Assembly (NCBI GenBank): GCA_031555175.1
Contig: JAVBUP010000011.1
Coordinates: 1 to 45,444, forward strand
Reading direction: 5' to 3'
Origin: JAVBUP01 sp031555175
GTDB lineage: Bacteria; Bacillota_I; Bacilli_A; Erysipelotrichales; Coprobacillaceae
Length of the DNA stretch: 45,444 nucleotides
In this document: piece after piece, positions 1-8,045 of the stretch
Layout of the letters: each line of letters starts with the position of its first letter
Numbering within the stretch: the stretch's first letter is position 1
Position numbers and translations under genes: made by a program
Notes under the pieces: generated by a model
Seen by the model: the letters and a program-made list of their open reading frames with translations, nothing else
Database searches by the model: none
Told to the model about the DNA's origin: nothing

Positions 1-15
1 ATAAGAGTTGGACAT
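1..15 (-). CDS. Possible 5' end of a gene leaving the window
   Basis: An ATG on the minus strand at 15-13 opens a frame that runs off the left edge after five codons. It is preceded by an AAAGGAAA ribosome-binding-like sequence (complement of 24-31) at a plausible distance, and by a promoter-like pair farther upstream. Nothing can be said about the product. Confidence 0.3.
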
Positions 16-52
16 AGGTATCATTTCCTTTCATAGATTTGTGTGCAAACTA

Positions 53-82
53 ATCATACAAAAGGAATCGTATTTATGTCTA
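53..82 (-). promoter_or_regulatory. Candidate sigma-A promoter facing left
   Basis: On the minus strand TAGACA (complement of 77-82) and TATGAT (complement of 53-58) are separated by 18 bases. It would serve the gene leaving the window at position 1. It is a good but not perfect match to TTGACA/TATAAT. Confidence 0.35.
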
Positions 83-145
83 TTTATTTTTTCTTTAAAA
101 ATAAAAGATTCTACTTTACCCCTACGGATATTGTAGAACCGAATT

Positions 146-178
146 AAAAAAGGACTAACGTTAAGTTAGCCCTTTTTT
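146..178 (-). terminator. Terminator of the ferritin/VIT gene
   Basis: An inverted repeat (AGGACTAAC / GTTAGCCCT with one mismatch, 5-base loop) is flanked by A-runs and T-runs on both sides, so it could work in both directions. It lies about 40 bases past the stop of the gene ending at 220. Confidence 0.75.
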
Positions 179-219
179 CACATATAAAAACAGCAATAAT
201 CATATTGCTGTATGATAAA

Positions 220-1098
220 TTATATCGCATCAATACCTAGGAAATGCTTTGCTAATAATCCTATTACAAATGACAATATCGCCACAGATGTAGAAATCAC
301 AAACATCTCCATGAAATTCTTTAAGAATTTCTCTCCTTTGGCAACTGAAATATAATAGTTAAAGAATAAAATTATTAAGACTACAACTACAAACATAATA
401 GCAAAAGCTAATATATATTGCGTTGATGGCAACAACAAGTAAGGCAACACTAATAATATAACTGTTATTAGATATGCAATTCCAGTATATAAACTTGATT
501 TCAAAGCATTTTTATTACCGCTAGCTCTTTCAGCTAAATAGTTTGAAGCAGCCATTGAGAATGTTGCAGAAATGCCTGTCACTATCCCAGTCATCGCAAT
601 CAGCTTATTATTCGCAAGAGCAAAAGTAACGCCTGATAATGCCCCAGTTAACTCAACTAAAGCGTCATTTAGTCCTAAGACAATTGCACCAACATAGTGC
701 AATTTTTCTTCATCTAATAGATCATATAATTCGCTCTCATGCCTGCGCTCATCCGCAAACATTCTTGCTGCTTCAGGAATACTCTTTTCAAGATCATTAT
801 ATACCGCTTGGCTCATTTGTTCTGCCTTCTGCATAATTTTCACTACAAATGTTAGACCAAGTATCACAACTAGAGTTTTTAGAAACAATATTCTTATCTT
901 GCTAGGAGCAAGATTCTTATTAGTTATTCTCTGCCACACTAATGCATGTTCTTGCTCATCACGAGCCATTCTAAGTAATATCTTTTTATTATCAGAGTTT
1001 TTCTCCCTTTTTGCCATGAATTCATAAATAATACTACCTAACTTCTCATCTATTTGTGCTTTATCAATGGCTTGCATTAACTCTCTTGAATATTCCAT
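220..1098 (-). CDS. Ferritin-like/VIT1-CCC1 fusion, putative Fe/Mn exporter
   Basis: The protein joins an N-terminal ferritin-like (rubrerythrin-type) helical domain, about residues 1-125, to a C-terminal VIT1/CCC1 membrane domain of about five hydrophobic segments. The first part shows the diiron-type motifs DEQEHALVW and DERRHESELYDLLDEE. The second shows LGLNDALVELTGALSG and SMAASNYLAERASG, typical of VIT1-family transporters. Fusions of this type are known as MbfA-like exporters that remove iron or manganese from the cytoplasm. Which metal is moved here cannot be read from the sequence. I place the start at 1098 because GGGGG sits seven bases before that ATG, whereas an ATG six codons upstream (1116) would place the binding site inside the gene. 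It is a single-gene unit with its own promoter and terminator. Confidence 0.85.
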   Translation of the reverse strand: MEYSRELMQAIDKAQIDEKLGSIIYEFMAKREKNSDNKKILLRMARDEQEHALVWQRITNKNLAPSKIRILFLKTLVVILGLTFVVKIMQKAEQMSQAVYNDLEKSIPEAARMFADERRHESELYDLLDEEKLHYVGAIVLGLNDALVELTGALSGVTFALANNKLIAMTGIVTGISATFSMAASNYLAERASGNKNALKSSLYTGIAYLITVILLVLPYLLLPSTQYILAFAIMFVVVVLIILFFNYYISVAKGEKFLKNFMEMFVISTSVAILSFVIGLLAKHFLGIDAI

Positions 1099-1130
1099 AT
1101 ACATCCCCCATTTCATTAACTATATCCTAT

Positions 1131-1158
1131 ATTATAGTGTTTTATTAGTCATATGCAA
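1131..1158 (-). promoter_or_regulatory. Sigma-A promoter of the ferritin/VIT gene
   Basis: TTGCAT (complement of 1153-1158) and a perfect TATAAT (complement of 1131-1136) are 16 bases apart, about 33 bases before the chosen start codon. I see no obvious metal-regulator box. Confidence 0.65.
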
Positions 1159-1206
1159 AGATTTGGCTTATATTTTTTCTTCAATAATGTCATAGTCAAA
1201 CATAAC

Positions 1207-1239
1207 AAAAGTTCTTACCTAATATAGATAAGAACTTTT
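1207..1239 (-). terminator. Terminator of the HAD phosphatase operon
   Basis: A perfect 11-base inverted repeat AAAAGTTCTTA / TAAGAACTTTT with an 11-base loop starts a few bases after the stop of the phosphatase gene and ends in a T-rich tail on the minus strand. Confidence 0.75.
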
Positions 1240-1244
1240 CGTTT

Positions 1245-1988
1245 CTAAAATAATCCAAAATGCTTACATGCGTTGTATATCCCGTTTTCATCTACCGATT
1301 CTGTGACATAACTAGCAAGATCCTTTACTATGCTAGAGCCATTGCCCATCGCAACCGTATACGCGCAAGCAAAAAACATTTCTATATCATTTTCTTCATC
1401 ACCAAAGCAAATAGCTTGTTCAGGTGTTAAGCCAAGCCTATCTAGCATCTCTTGAATTCCAGATGCTTTTGATAAATGGGCTGGATAAATATTCATTGCA
1501 ACAGGAGCGACCATTCTCGCTTTTAGTCTGTCATTATCAATGTCTACTCTTTGTTTTAAATTCTCTCCAACAACGATTACTTGGTAAGTATCATCAAATC
1601 TTTCGATGTTTGCTATTGTTGTGAAATCAATATTTCCACGTGCAGTCTCTAATAATATCGTCACATCTTTTAAGCTATTTACTTTTTCCAATATTTCGAT
1701 AAGCTCTGCTTTGGTTAAATAATTATGGTATATCTCTTCATCTTTATATGTCACACTCAAACCATTAGAGGCAATAAAACAATTCATTCCTAATTTTTTG
1801 GCTAATGGTTGGATAAATATCCTACTTCTACCAGTTGCTATTACTGGAATTATCCCATTATCTTGTAGTCTTTTCAAAGCGTTTCTAGCTGATTCAGGAA
1901 TTCTCTCATATGTATCTTCATTATAATTCGTATTGCTCGCTAATGTACCATCCACATCGAAAAATGCAATTTTTATATCTGGCATCAT
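1245..1988 (-). CDS. Cof-type HAD-superfamily phosphatase
   Basis: This 247-residue protein has the HAD motifs in order: FFDVDGTLAS at the N terminus (nucleophile Asp and general acid Asp), ATGRSR (motif II), a C2-type cap in the middle, and GDEENDIEMF near the C terminus (motif IV, Mg binding). Length and cap type fit the Cof/YidA group, which dephosphorylates small sugar phosphates and related metabolites. The substrate cannot be predicted. Its ATG overlaps the stop of the upstream acetyltransferase gene (ATGA), and GGAGG in the end of that gene serves as its binding site, so the two are translationally coupled. Confidence 0.88.
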   Translation of the reverse strand: MMPDIKIAFFDVDGTLASNTNYNEDTYERIPESARNALKRLQDNGIIPVIATGRSRIFIQPLAKKLGMNCFIASNGLSVTYKDEEIYHNYLTKAELIEILEKVNSLKDVTILLETARGNIDFTTIANIERFDDTYQVIVVGENLKQRVDIDNDRLKARMVAPVAMNIYPAHLSKASGIQEMLDRLGLTPEQAICFGDEENDIEMFFACAYTVAMGNGSSIVKDLASYVTESVDENGIYNACKHFGLF

Positions 1989-2782
1989 TTTTTTCCTCCT
2001 TCATCTAATTTCTTAGCATATCCGTTTTCTACAAGCACCTCATCTATTACTTTCAAAGTATTTGCTCCAATACCATGCCAAGAACTTATTTCCGCTCGAC
2101 TATAGCGTGTTAAATCTTCTAAATACTTAATATTATTGCCTTCAAAGGCTCTTTTTGCGGGAGCAGGAAGTCTAGATAAAAGCACTGAAATTGGAGTCAT
2201 AGAGCCAGGTTCTTTATATGGAAAAGTCTTATCAAATTCTTCTACACTACTTTTATCAAACTCATATACCTCAGACTCATAGAACTTTCCTTTAATGTTT
2301 GAGATATCATCTACAAGGGGCAACACCATAAATGCATCAAAGTTATGACCAGTAGATGTAGTGATAGCATAATCCTTAGCCTTTTTAAATCCATATCTTG
2401 GATAGTAATCTGGATGACCGAAGATAACAATTACCTTGTATCCTAACTCTTTAGCTTTGTCAATTGTATGAGTAACAAGTGCTTTGCCAACACCACACTT
2501 TTGATATTCAGGCAATACGGTTAATGGCCCAAAGCCAATCACATCATAGTTATTATCACCATCTACAACTCTACCCTTAGCATACATTATATTTCCAATA
2601 ATCTTGCCATCAATTTCTGCAACGTAATCTAGTTCTTTTATGAAATCATCGGACTTTCTTAAAATATGAGCTAAATAATGTTCATCACACTTCGGGCCCA
2701 TCACTCCCCAAAATGCTTCCCGTGTAATTTCTTCAACTCTACGATAATCTTTTTCTGTCTCCAGTCTTAGTTTTATTTTCAT
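1985..2782 (-). CDS. GNAT acetyltransferase with alpha-CTD-like C-terminal domain
   Basis: Residues 1-150 or so form a GNAT N-acetyltransferase of the YhbS type: VIGFGPLTVLPEYQKCGVGK is the acetyl-CoA pyrophosphate loop region, followed by FGHPDYYPRYGFKKA. The last 60 residues (from LPAPAKRAFEGNNI to the end) resemble the helix-hairpin-helix C-terminal domain of the RNA polymerase alpha subunit, with HGIGANTLKVIDEVL as the hairpin. The acetyl acceptor is unknown. The gene is preceded by AAGGAG at 7 bases and a TATAAT at the complement of 2812-2817, which overlaps the T-run of the terminator of the gene upstream. It forms a two-gene unit with the HAD phosphatase. Confidence 0.85.
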   Translation of the reverse strand: MKIKLRLETEKDYRRVEEITREAFWGVMGPKCDEHYLAHILRKSDDFIKELDYVAEIDGKIIGNIMYAKGRVVDGDNNYDVIGFGPLTVLPEYQKCGVGKALVTHTIDKAKELGYKVIVIFGHPDYYPRYGFKKAKDYAITTSTGHNFDAFMVLPLVDDISNIKGKFYESEVYEFDKSSVEEFDKTFPYKEPGSMTPISVLLSRLPAPAKRAFEGNNIKYLEDLTRYSRAEISSWHGIGANTLKVIDEVLVENGYAKKLDEGGKK

Positions 2783-2816
2783 CTAGTGTCTCCTTTGTTT
2801 GTATTACCTTAATTAT

Positions 2817-2848
2817 AACAAAAAAACTTCTAAATTTCTTTAGAAGTT
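2817..2848 (-). terminator. Terminator of the AAA-ATPase operon
   Basis: A perfect 10-base inverted repeat AACTTCTAAA / TTTAGAAGTT with a 4-base loop is followed on the minus strand by a long T-run. It lies 40 bases after the stop of the gene ending at 2888. Its stem resembles several other terminators in this window. Confidence 0.8.
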
Positions 2849-2887
2849 CCGATTAATCTATTACTAATTATATGTGATCTTAATAGT

Positions 2888-3763
2888 TTATTTATTTAAT
2901 AGTTTGAATCCATAACGATCAGAGTCCTTATTAATATAATCAAACATGGCTACTGCATCTGTCAATATATCCTCACCCATAATCCCCATTTCTTCTGGTC
3001 TACTAATAACTATATCATTTTTATCCAAATCAATTATTGTTCTAATCATATCTTCACCACATGTTCTACCATATCCTGGGTGCCAGCCTACAGTAATATC
3101 AGGTGTCTTTTCCCTAAGATTAAAAATTAATCTTCTACACCATGAGGGATGACACATAGGAAAGAAAAGTCGTTGCATATTTAGCTGCTCATTATCACTT
3201 TTTAGCGTGAACTTAGCATAATGCACTTCATCCATTTTATATGACATCGCAAAAATATTGAGATTAACACTAAACCCTAACGCTTCTAGTATTTCTACTA
3301 AGCATAATGTAATAACTCCACGATTATATATTTGTTCAGTAGTTACATCAACAAGATTTGCAGTATTAAAATAAATATCTATTTGCTTACGTTGCGGTCT
3401 AATTTTATTAAACATGGTTAGCGGATTACCTTCCAAATATGCTTTTACATCAGGAGCATAACCAATATAATCATTAGATTGAACTGCCTTTTTATTATTC
3501 AACTTAATATGTCTTTCTAATTGAACTTTTAAATCGTAGAATCGATCAAATCCTTCTTTACTACCATATTTAGCTAAGTCAACAGCTTGTGCAAATGTAT
3601 CCGTTTTATACCATTCATAATCAGCTTTATGACTTAGGATGACATGGGGTTTAAACACATTAGTGTTGATTGGTAATCTTTCAAGGCAATTTAAAAACTC
3701 AGTCATTGAATCAAAATCATAATACATTACATGATAGCCTTTTTTATCATAGTATTTATACAT
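2888..3763 (-). CDS. Unknown protein paired with a phage-type AAA+ ATPase
   Basis: I do not recognise a characterised family with certainty. The 291-residue protein has no signal peptide or membrane segment. Its middle contains YFNTANLVDVTTEQIYNRG, followed by a hydrophobic helix LVEILEALGFSV. The C-terminal third has conserved-looking FFPMCHPSWCRR and GWHPGYGRTCGED stretches. From memory, proteins of this type lie beside CobS-like AAA ATPases in tailed phages (possibly the DUF7192 group), in the place where a von Willebrand-type partner protein would be. The gene starts two bases after the ATPase gene ends, so the two are surely co-transcribed. Inference: it is the partner or adaptor of the ATPase. 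There is no phage structural gene nearby. Confidence 0.5.
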   Translation of the reverse strand: MYKYYDKKGYHVMYYDFDSMTEFLNCLERLPINTNVFKPHVILSHKADYEWYKTDTFAQAVDLAKYGSKEGFDRFYDLKVQLERHIKLNNKKAVQSNDYIGYAPDVKAYLEGNPLTMFNKIRPQRKQIDIYFNTANLVDVTTEQIYNRGVITLCLVEILEALGFSVNLNIFAMSYKMDEVHYAKFTLKSDNEQLNMQRLFFPMCHPSWCRRLIFNLREKTPDITVGWHPGYGRTCGEDMIRTIIDLDKNDIVISRPEEMGIMGEDILTDAVAMFDYINKDSDRYGFKLLNK

Positions 3764-3765
3764 TA

Positions 3766-4947
3766 TTATCTTCCTACTTCTAGTTCCTTTAAGGCAATGT
3801 AATATTTATTGTCTGGATTGATATGATTAGCCATGCTTCCAATCAATAGATTAACATCGTCTTGTTTTAAGTTTTTTACAACATTAGATCTCAGAATTGT
3901 TTCGACTGGGATGTTGTTTATCTCTTTCTTATAAACTTTGCCAATCCCTCTTGTTGAAACAATGTGCAGCATTTTTATCTCATTAACGGCTACCCTTAAT
4001 GCCCACATAAATTCTAATACAGCTTTACTTGGATATAATGCCTCCTCTAGTTTTTGGTCATAATCAAAGAATACATTATCAAAGCGGTCTAACGTTGCCC
4101 CATCAAGAATATTTCTACCAACATATTGTAAGTCGCTTCCTTTTCCCCAAGTGTTAGCAGCTGCTATAATTCTAAAGTCAGGATGTCTATCAACTGTTTC
4201 ATGTGGGAAAGCCATATAACCATTAGCCAAAGCAGAGTTAATAACAATTAACGCAGATGGATCGGAGTTATCGATCTCATCTAACATGAATAATCCACCA
4301 TATTTAAACGCCTTATAAAACTGAGTCTCTTGATATTTTCCACCAGCATCAATAAATCCAGTTAATTTGAATTCATTTGAGGCATTATTAGTATAATACA
4401 TCTTTCTACCAAGTGCCTTAGCAATCTGATATACAGCATGATTCTTACCGCCACCGGCTGGTCCAATTAACATAACTGGTTCATCTAATTGTACCAAATC
4501 TAATATTTCTGAGAACTTTTCATGGAAATACTCAGCTTCTGTTCTGCCCATTTCTACATCATGAATTTTCACAACATTTATTATTGGTACGCTTATATTA
4601 TCAATATACTTTGCAAGCACTTCATCAAAAGCACTATACAATACTTCTTTAGTTTTATTTTCAATACTAAACACTTCTATCTCAGTTCTAATCATATTTG
4701 CCATATGACCAACTACTTGATTAGTAAGCTCAGCATCTAAAAAATCTATAATCAGCTGGTTTGTATCTTTTGTTTTTAAGTACTCATTCACTGATTTTTC
4801 TATATTAAACTTTAATGTTTCATTGCTGACTTCATTTACAAAGTTATTGAGAATTCCATTTATACCATCTAATAAGTTTTTAGCACTTCCAACATCATTA
4901 AATAACAATTCTTTAGGCATTATTTCTTCTTTTTTATTATTCATCAT
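3766..4947 (-). CDS. MoxR/CobS-like AAA+ ATPase of phage type
   Basis: The 393-residue protein has an N-terminal helical region (1-150) and one AAA+ module. Walker A is GPAGGGKN (162-169), with Asn where most P-loops have Thr or Ser. Walker B is LFMLDEID (219-226). Sensor and arginine-finger-like parts follow in RIIAAANTWGKGSD and LDGATLDRFDNVFFDYD. The order and the text around Walker B (ALIVINSALANGYMAFP) match the MoxR/CobS clade. From memory, the GKN variant is typical of a phage-encoded branch. Such ATPases remodel partner proteins. It lies upstream of the unknown gene at 2888, with a two-base gap. The start has AGGG 4-7 bases before tandem ATG codons at 4947 and 4944; either may be used. 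Confidence 0.75.
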   Translation of the reverse strand: MMNNKKEEIMPKELLFNDVGSAKNLLDGINGILNNFVNEVSNETLKFNIEKSVNEYLKTKDTNQLIIDFLDAELTNQVVGHMANMIRTEIEVFSIENKTKEVLYSAFDEVLAKYIDNISVPIINVVKIHDVEMGRTEAEYFHEKFSEILDLVQLDEPVMLIGPAGGGKNHAVYQIAKALGRKMYYTNNASNEFKLTGFIDAGGKYQETQFYKAFKYGGLFMLDEIDNSDPSALIVINSALANGYMAFPHETVDRHPDFRIIAAANTWGKGSDLQYVGRNILDGATLDRFDNVFFDYDQKLEEALYPSKAVLEFMWALRVAVNEIKMLHIVSTRGIGKVYKKEINNIPVETILRSNVVKNLKQDDVNLLIGSMANHINPDNKYYIALKELEVGR

Positions 4948-5104
4948 ATATCCCTACTTTCATCGGCCTTTATTATGTTTATATAACTTTATTATAATCC
5001 ATCATAATCAAAATAAGCTATTATTTTCTCACAATGAAAAACTTTCTATTATTTAGATACTTACCACTAAAATAACCATTACTATCCATCTTAAACCTAA
5101 ATTA

Positions 5105-6844
5105 TTAATCATCTAAACTATGAAATATTGGTTTCATATTGTCATATGTGCAGTAATATTTAAATCCTAATTTCTTTAGTTCATTTCTTGTATACTCAAT
5201 ATATGCTCCTAAATGCTTATTCTCATGAGTATCGCTACCAATCGTGATAATACTTCCTCCCAACTCTTTATACAAACTAAGAATCTCTCTGGATGGGGTT
5301 AAGTCTGGTAAAGCATAACGATGTGATGAGGTATTTATCTCAATACCTTTACCATCTTCAATAACTCTCTTAAGAATCTTTGTTATGATCGGTTTAACTC
5401 TATCAAATGGATAATCACCATTTAAATCATAACGCTTAATCATATCTAAATGACCTAACACGCTATAGTTCATATAGTTTTCAACTAAATATAATATCTC
5501 TTTGTAATATCCATCATTATATTCTTGTTGAGTTTTCTCTTTTTGATAGTCCTGACTCCAAAACTCTTTATCGTCTACCTGATGAACTGACATAATAATA
5601 AACTCAAATGGATACTTATCAAATAGTGTTTGATATTTATTGATGGTATGCCTTTGCATTCCAAATTCCATCCCCATCTTTATAACTATTTTATCATGAT
5701 ATTTTTCTTGTAAATGTTTAATCTCTTCATAGTATTTCTCATAGTTAACATTTGCAATCGCTCTATTTCCATCATATTGAATCTTTTCGGGTTGATCCCA
5801 ATCTAGTTTGATACCATAGTCAACATGGTCAGTAATACAAATTTCATCTAGTTCCATAGCAATTGCATCTTCCACAAGCTTCTCTAACAAATACCATGAA
5901 TCATCACTATAGTTACTATGAATATGATAATCACACAATAATTGTGTATTTCGCTTTACTAACTGATACCTTCTTAAGTTTTCCTCTATAATTTCTGGCT
6001 TTAAACAACCATTTTCGCCAAGTTTTATAGCAGGCTTAGTTTTCCCATGGAAATCACTGCCGCAAGTATATAGAATATTTAATTTTTTAGCTTTATCAAG
6101 GAAATAATTATTTGTTTCTTGATCATGATAGTTTGAGTAACACTCTACCCCTTGCAATCCGATTTTAACCATGTCATCGAAGACTTCAAACTTACCCTTA
6201 AGATTATTACCAGGATGTGCCAAAACTGCCACTCCACCATTATTATTAATAATCTCAATCACCTTTTCTAAACTTGGAAACTTAACTTTTGTATAACATG
6301 GTTTACCTTGCGCATAGAAATCCCAATAAAAGTTTACAAATGGATTATCACTTCTCTCTCCACCTTCGCGATATGGTTTTAATAACTCATGATCGTTATA
6401 TCTTGGATCAGTTAATAATACTTCTCCAAACATTTCTCCTGTATATACTCCATTAGCTGACAACGCATCCAGTTGTTCCTTTCTAAGATCAAAACCCAAA
6501 GCATTTGTCAGTTCCAATTTTTCTGTACTACAAGATAATTCTTGGTGCAAGATATTTTCTTCAAGTTTAGCAAAAATCGGGTTTTTATAATCAATTCCAT
6601 ATCCTAAGACATGTAAGTTAATTCCTTGATAGGTACAATCTATTTCAATAGCAGGAATATATGTGATTCCCATCTCTTTCGCTCTTTTACTAGCCCTATC
6701 AATCGCTTTGACAGAATTATGGTCAGCAATAGCCATTATCTTCACTCCTGCTTCATAGCATAAATCAACTAGCTCTTCTGGCGTAAACTGCCCATCATCG
6801 CTATAACAACTATGCATATGCAAATCTACATAACTTTTTTTCAT
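5105..6844 (-). CDS. Tandem PHP-domain phosphoesterase (fusion)
   Basis: Two complete PHP metal-binding modules lie in one 579-residue chain. The first (about 1-300) has H9/H11 in DLHMHSCYSDDG, D41-H42, E67, H210 and GSDFH (263-267). It resembles YciV-type PHP phosphoesterases. The second (about 303-579) has H307/H309 in DYHIHSNYSDDS, D339-H340, E393, a GHLDMIKRYD stretch and a late GSDTH. It resembles histidinol-phosphatase (HisK-type) PHP proteins. No histidine biosynthesis gene is nearby, so a role in histidine synthesis is not supported. The gene follows the ROK regulator with only two bases between them and has an AGAGGA binding site, so they are one operon and may act on the same metabolite. 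Confidence 0.8.
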   Translation of the reverse strand: MKKSYVDLHMHSCYSDDGQFTPEELVDLCYEAGVKIMAIADHNSVKAIDRASKRAKEMGITYIPAIEIDCTYQGINLHVLGYGIDYKNPIFAKLEENILHQELSCSTEKLELTNALGFDLRKEQLDALSANGVYTGEMFGEVLLTDPRYNDHELLKPYREGGERSDNPFVNFYWDFYAQGKPCYTKVKFPSLEKVIEIINNNGGVAVLAHPGNNLKGKFEVFDDMVKIGLQGVECYSNYHDQETNNYFLDKAKKLNILYTCGSDFHGKTKPAIKLGENGCLKPEIIEENLRRYQLVKRNTQLLCDYHIHSNYSDDSWYLLEKLVEDAIAMELDEICITDHVDYGIKLDWDQPEKIQYDGNRAIANVNYEKYYEEIKHLQEKYHDKIVIKMGMEFGMQRHTINKYQTLFDKYPFEFIIMSVHQVDDKEFWSQDYQKEKTQQEYNDGYYKEILYLVENYMNYSVLGHLDMIKRYDLNGDYPFDRVKPIITKILKRVIEDGKGIEINTSSHRYALPDLTPSREILSLYKELGGSIITIGSDTHENKHLGAYIEYTRNELKKLGFKYYCTYDNMKPIFHSLDD

Positions 6845-6846
6845 GT

Positions 6847-7821
6847 CTAATTTCCTCTTCTTTCTAGCAACTTGTTAAGACCAATACGATACATTCCTTC
6901 TTCAATTAAAGTATAAAAATCATCTACATACATGATAGTTGGAAAATGAGATTCAGGAATACTACTATACTGAATACTATTTAAATCTTTAACCACATCA
7001 CTATATACACCAATAACTTTTGGGTTCAATGTACAACATAGTGTTTCTATTTGTAATCCTAATAATCCTGATGGATTACTTGCAAGCATTTCATCTTGTA
7101 TCTCATGATTATAGAATGGTAAATATCTTAACTCTCCTGCAAAATGGCTTGAACCATTGTAAAGCTTACCATTAATAATCATTCCACATCCTACATACTT
7201 TACTGCTGGTTGATAAATGAAAGCTAAGTTGTCATATTGTTTATAGCGATGATAAAGTCCAATGGCTGCAATGTTAACATCATTCTCTAATACATTATCC
7301 TTAGCAAACCTAGCTTCCAATATATTTCCTAAATGTGAACCAATCAGATTATCAAAATCGCAAATATCAATATATCCATCAATACATATACCTGGGACAC
7401 TTAAACAAATTGTTGATATCTTATTATCTTTTTCTATAGAATAATGCACTAATTGCAGCAATTCTTCTTTTAGACCATGTTCAGTAAGTTTATCTTCCAT
7501 AAATATTAGTTCATCTAGTAGATTTACACTTCTTAGCTTAAATTCATAACCTAATGAAGTCCTTAGTAAGATTACTTTCAAAATATGATAGTAATCTTTA
7601 TTAATAAAGTATTGCTTTGATTTTCTACCACCTGTAGAATCTGCTTCTCCAGTAAAAATGATTTCTTTATTATTCACAAACTCTTGGAGAATATTTGTCG
7701 TTAATGACAAAGAAAGGCCAGTTTCGTTTACTAAATCATTCTTTGTCCAACTAGTTCCTTGATAAAAGCATTCTCTAACCATCTGTTCATTAGTTTTCTT
7801 TAATTCATTAATATTTGGCAT
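6847..7821 (-). CDS. ROK-family transcriptional regulator
   Basis: The N terminus (1-75) holds a winged-helix segment (TSWTKNDLVNETGLSLSLTT). The rest is a ROK fold: LSVPGICIDGYID, NDVNIAAIG and GCGMIINGKLYNGSSHFAGE. The usual cysteine-rich zinc site after the GE motif is absent, which suggests a sensor rather than a sugar kinase. I choose the ATG at 7821 because GGTAGGAG sits five bases before it; an earlier ATG at 7839 would put that binding site inside the gene. It is divergent from the MFS gene at 8046 and runs into the tandem PHP gene, so it may regulate the PHP gene or a sugar-phosphate pathway. Confidence 0.8.
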   Translation of the reverse strand: MPNINELKKTNEQMVRECFYQGTSWTKNDLVNETGLSLSLTTNILQEFVNNKEIIFTGEADSTGGRKSKQYFINKDYYHILKVILLRTSLGYEFKLRSVNLLDELIFMEDKLTEHGLKEELLQLVHYSIEKDNKISTICLSVPGICIDGYIDICDFDNLIGSHLGNILEARFAKDNVLENDVNIAAIGLYHRYKQYDNLAFIYQPAVKYVGCGMIINGKLYNGSSHFAGELRYLPFYNHEIQDEMLASNPSGLLGLQIETLCCTLNPKVIGVYSDVVKDLNSIQYSSIPESHFPTIMYVDDFYTLIEEGMYRIGLNKLLERRGN

Positions 7822-7978
7822 ATAACTCCTACCTTTCATTACGCTTTCGTTACGTTGTGTCGAAAGTCAATTATATAATATCATGAATGCTTAATACATG
7901 CATGTTTATTTCAAATCTTGAAAAATGGAAAATCAAATTTATCCTAATAGTAACTTTTAAGAAACCAACTGATAAAAA

Positions 7979-7989
7979 AGTGCGTACTT
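7979..7989 (+). promoter_or_regulatory. HxlR-type operator candidate (AGTGCGTACTT)
   Basis: The 11-mer AGTGCGTACTT overlaps the 5' edge of the -35 region of the MFS gene and lies 21 bases before its -10. One-mismatch copies sit in equivalent places at 9682-9692 and 18396-18406, both next to HxlR genes. Confidence 0.55.
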
Positions 7990-8016
7990 CCAATAAATAA
8001 TATTACCCCATATAAT
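7988..8016 (+). promoter_or_regulatory. Promoter of the MFS exporter gene at 8046
   Basis: TATAAT at 8011-8016 is a perfect -10. The -35 position (TTCCAA, 7988-7993, spacer 17) is poor and overlaps the putative operator. An inverted repeat ATTACCCC (8002-8009) / GGGGTAAT (8033-8040) surrounds the -10 and includes the GGGG of the ribosome binding site. Confidence 0.55.
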
Positions 8017-8045
8017 GTGTAAGACAAAGTAAGGGGTAATTTATT

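Noticed and set aside
3766..4947. Cobaltochelatase subunit CobS
   Set aside because: The AAA module is CobS-like, but there is no cobalamin gene nearby and the partner is not CobT or CobN; the phage-type branch fits better.
5105..6844. Histidine biosynthesis enzyme (histidinol phosphatase)
   Set aside because: Only the C-terminal half resembles it; the fusion and the ROK operon context do not support a role in histidine synthesis.
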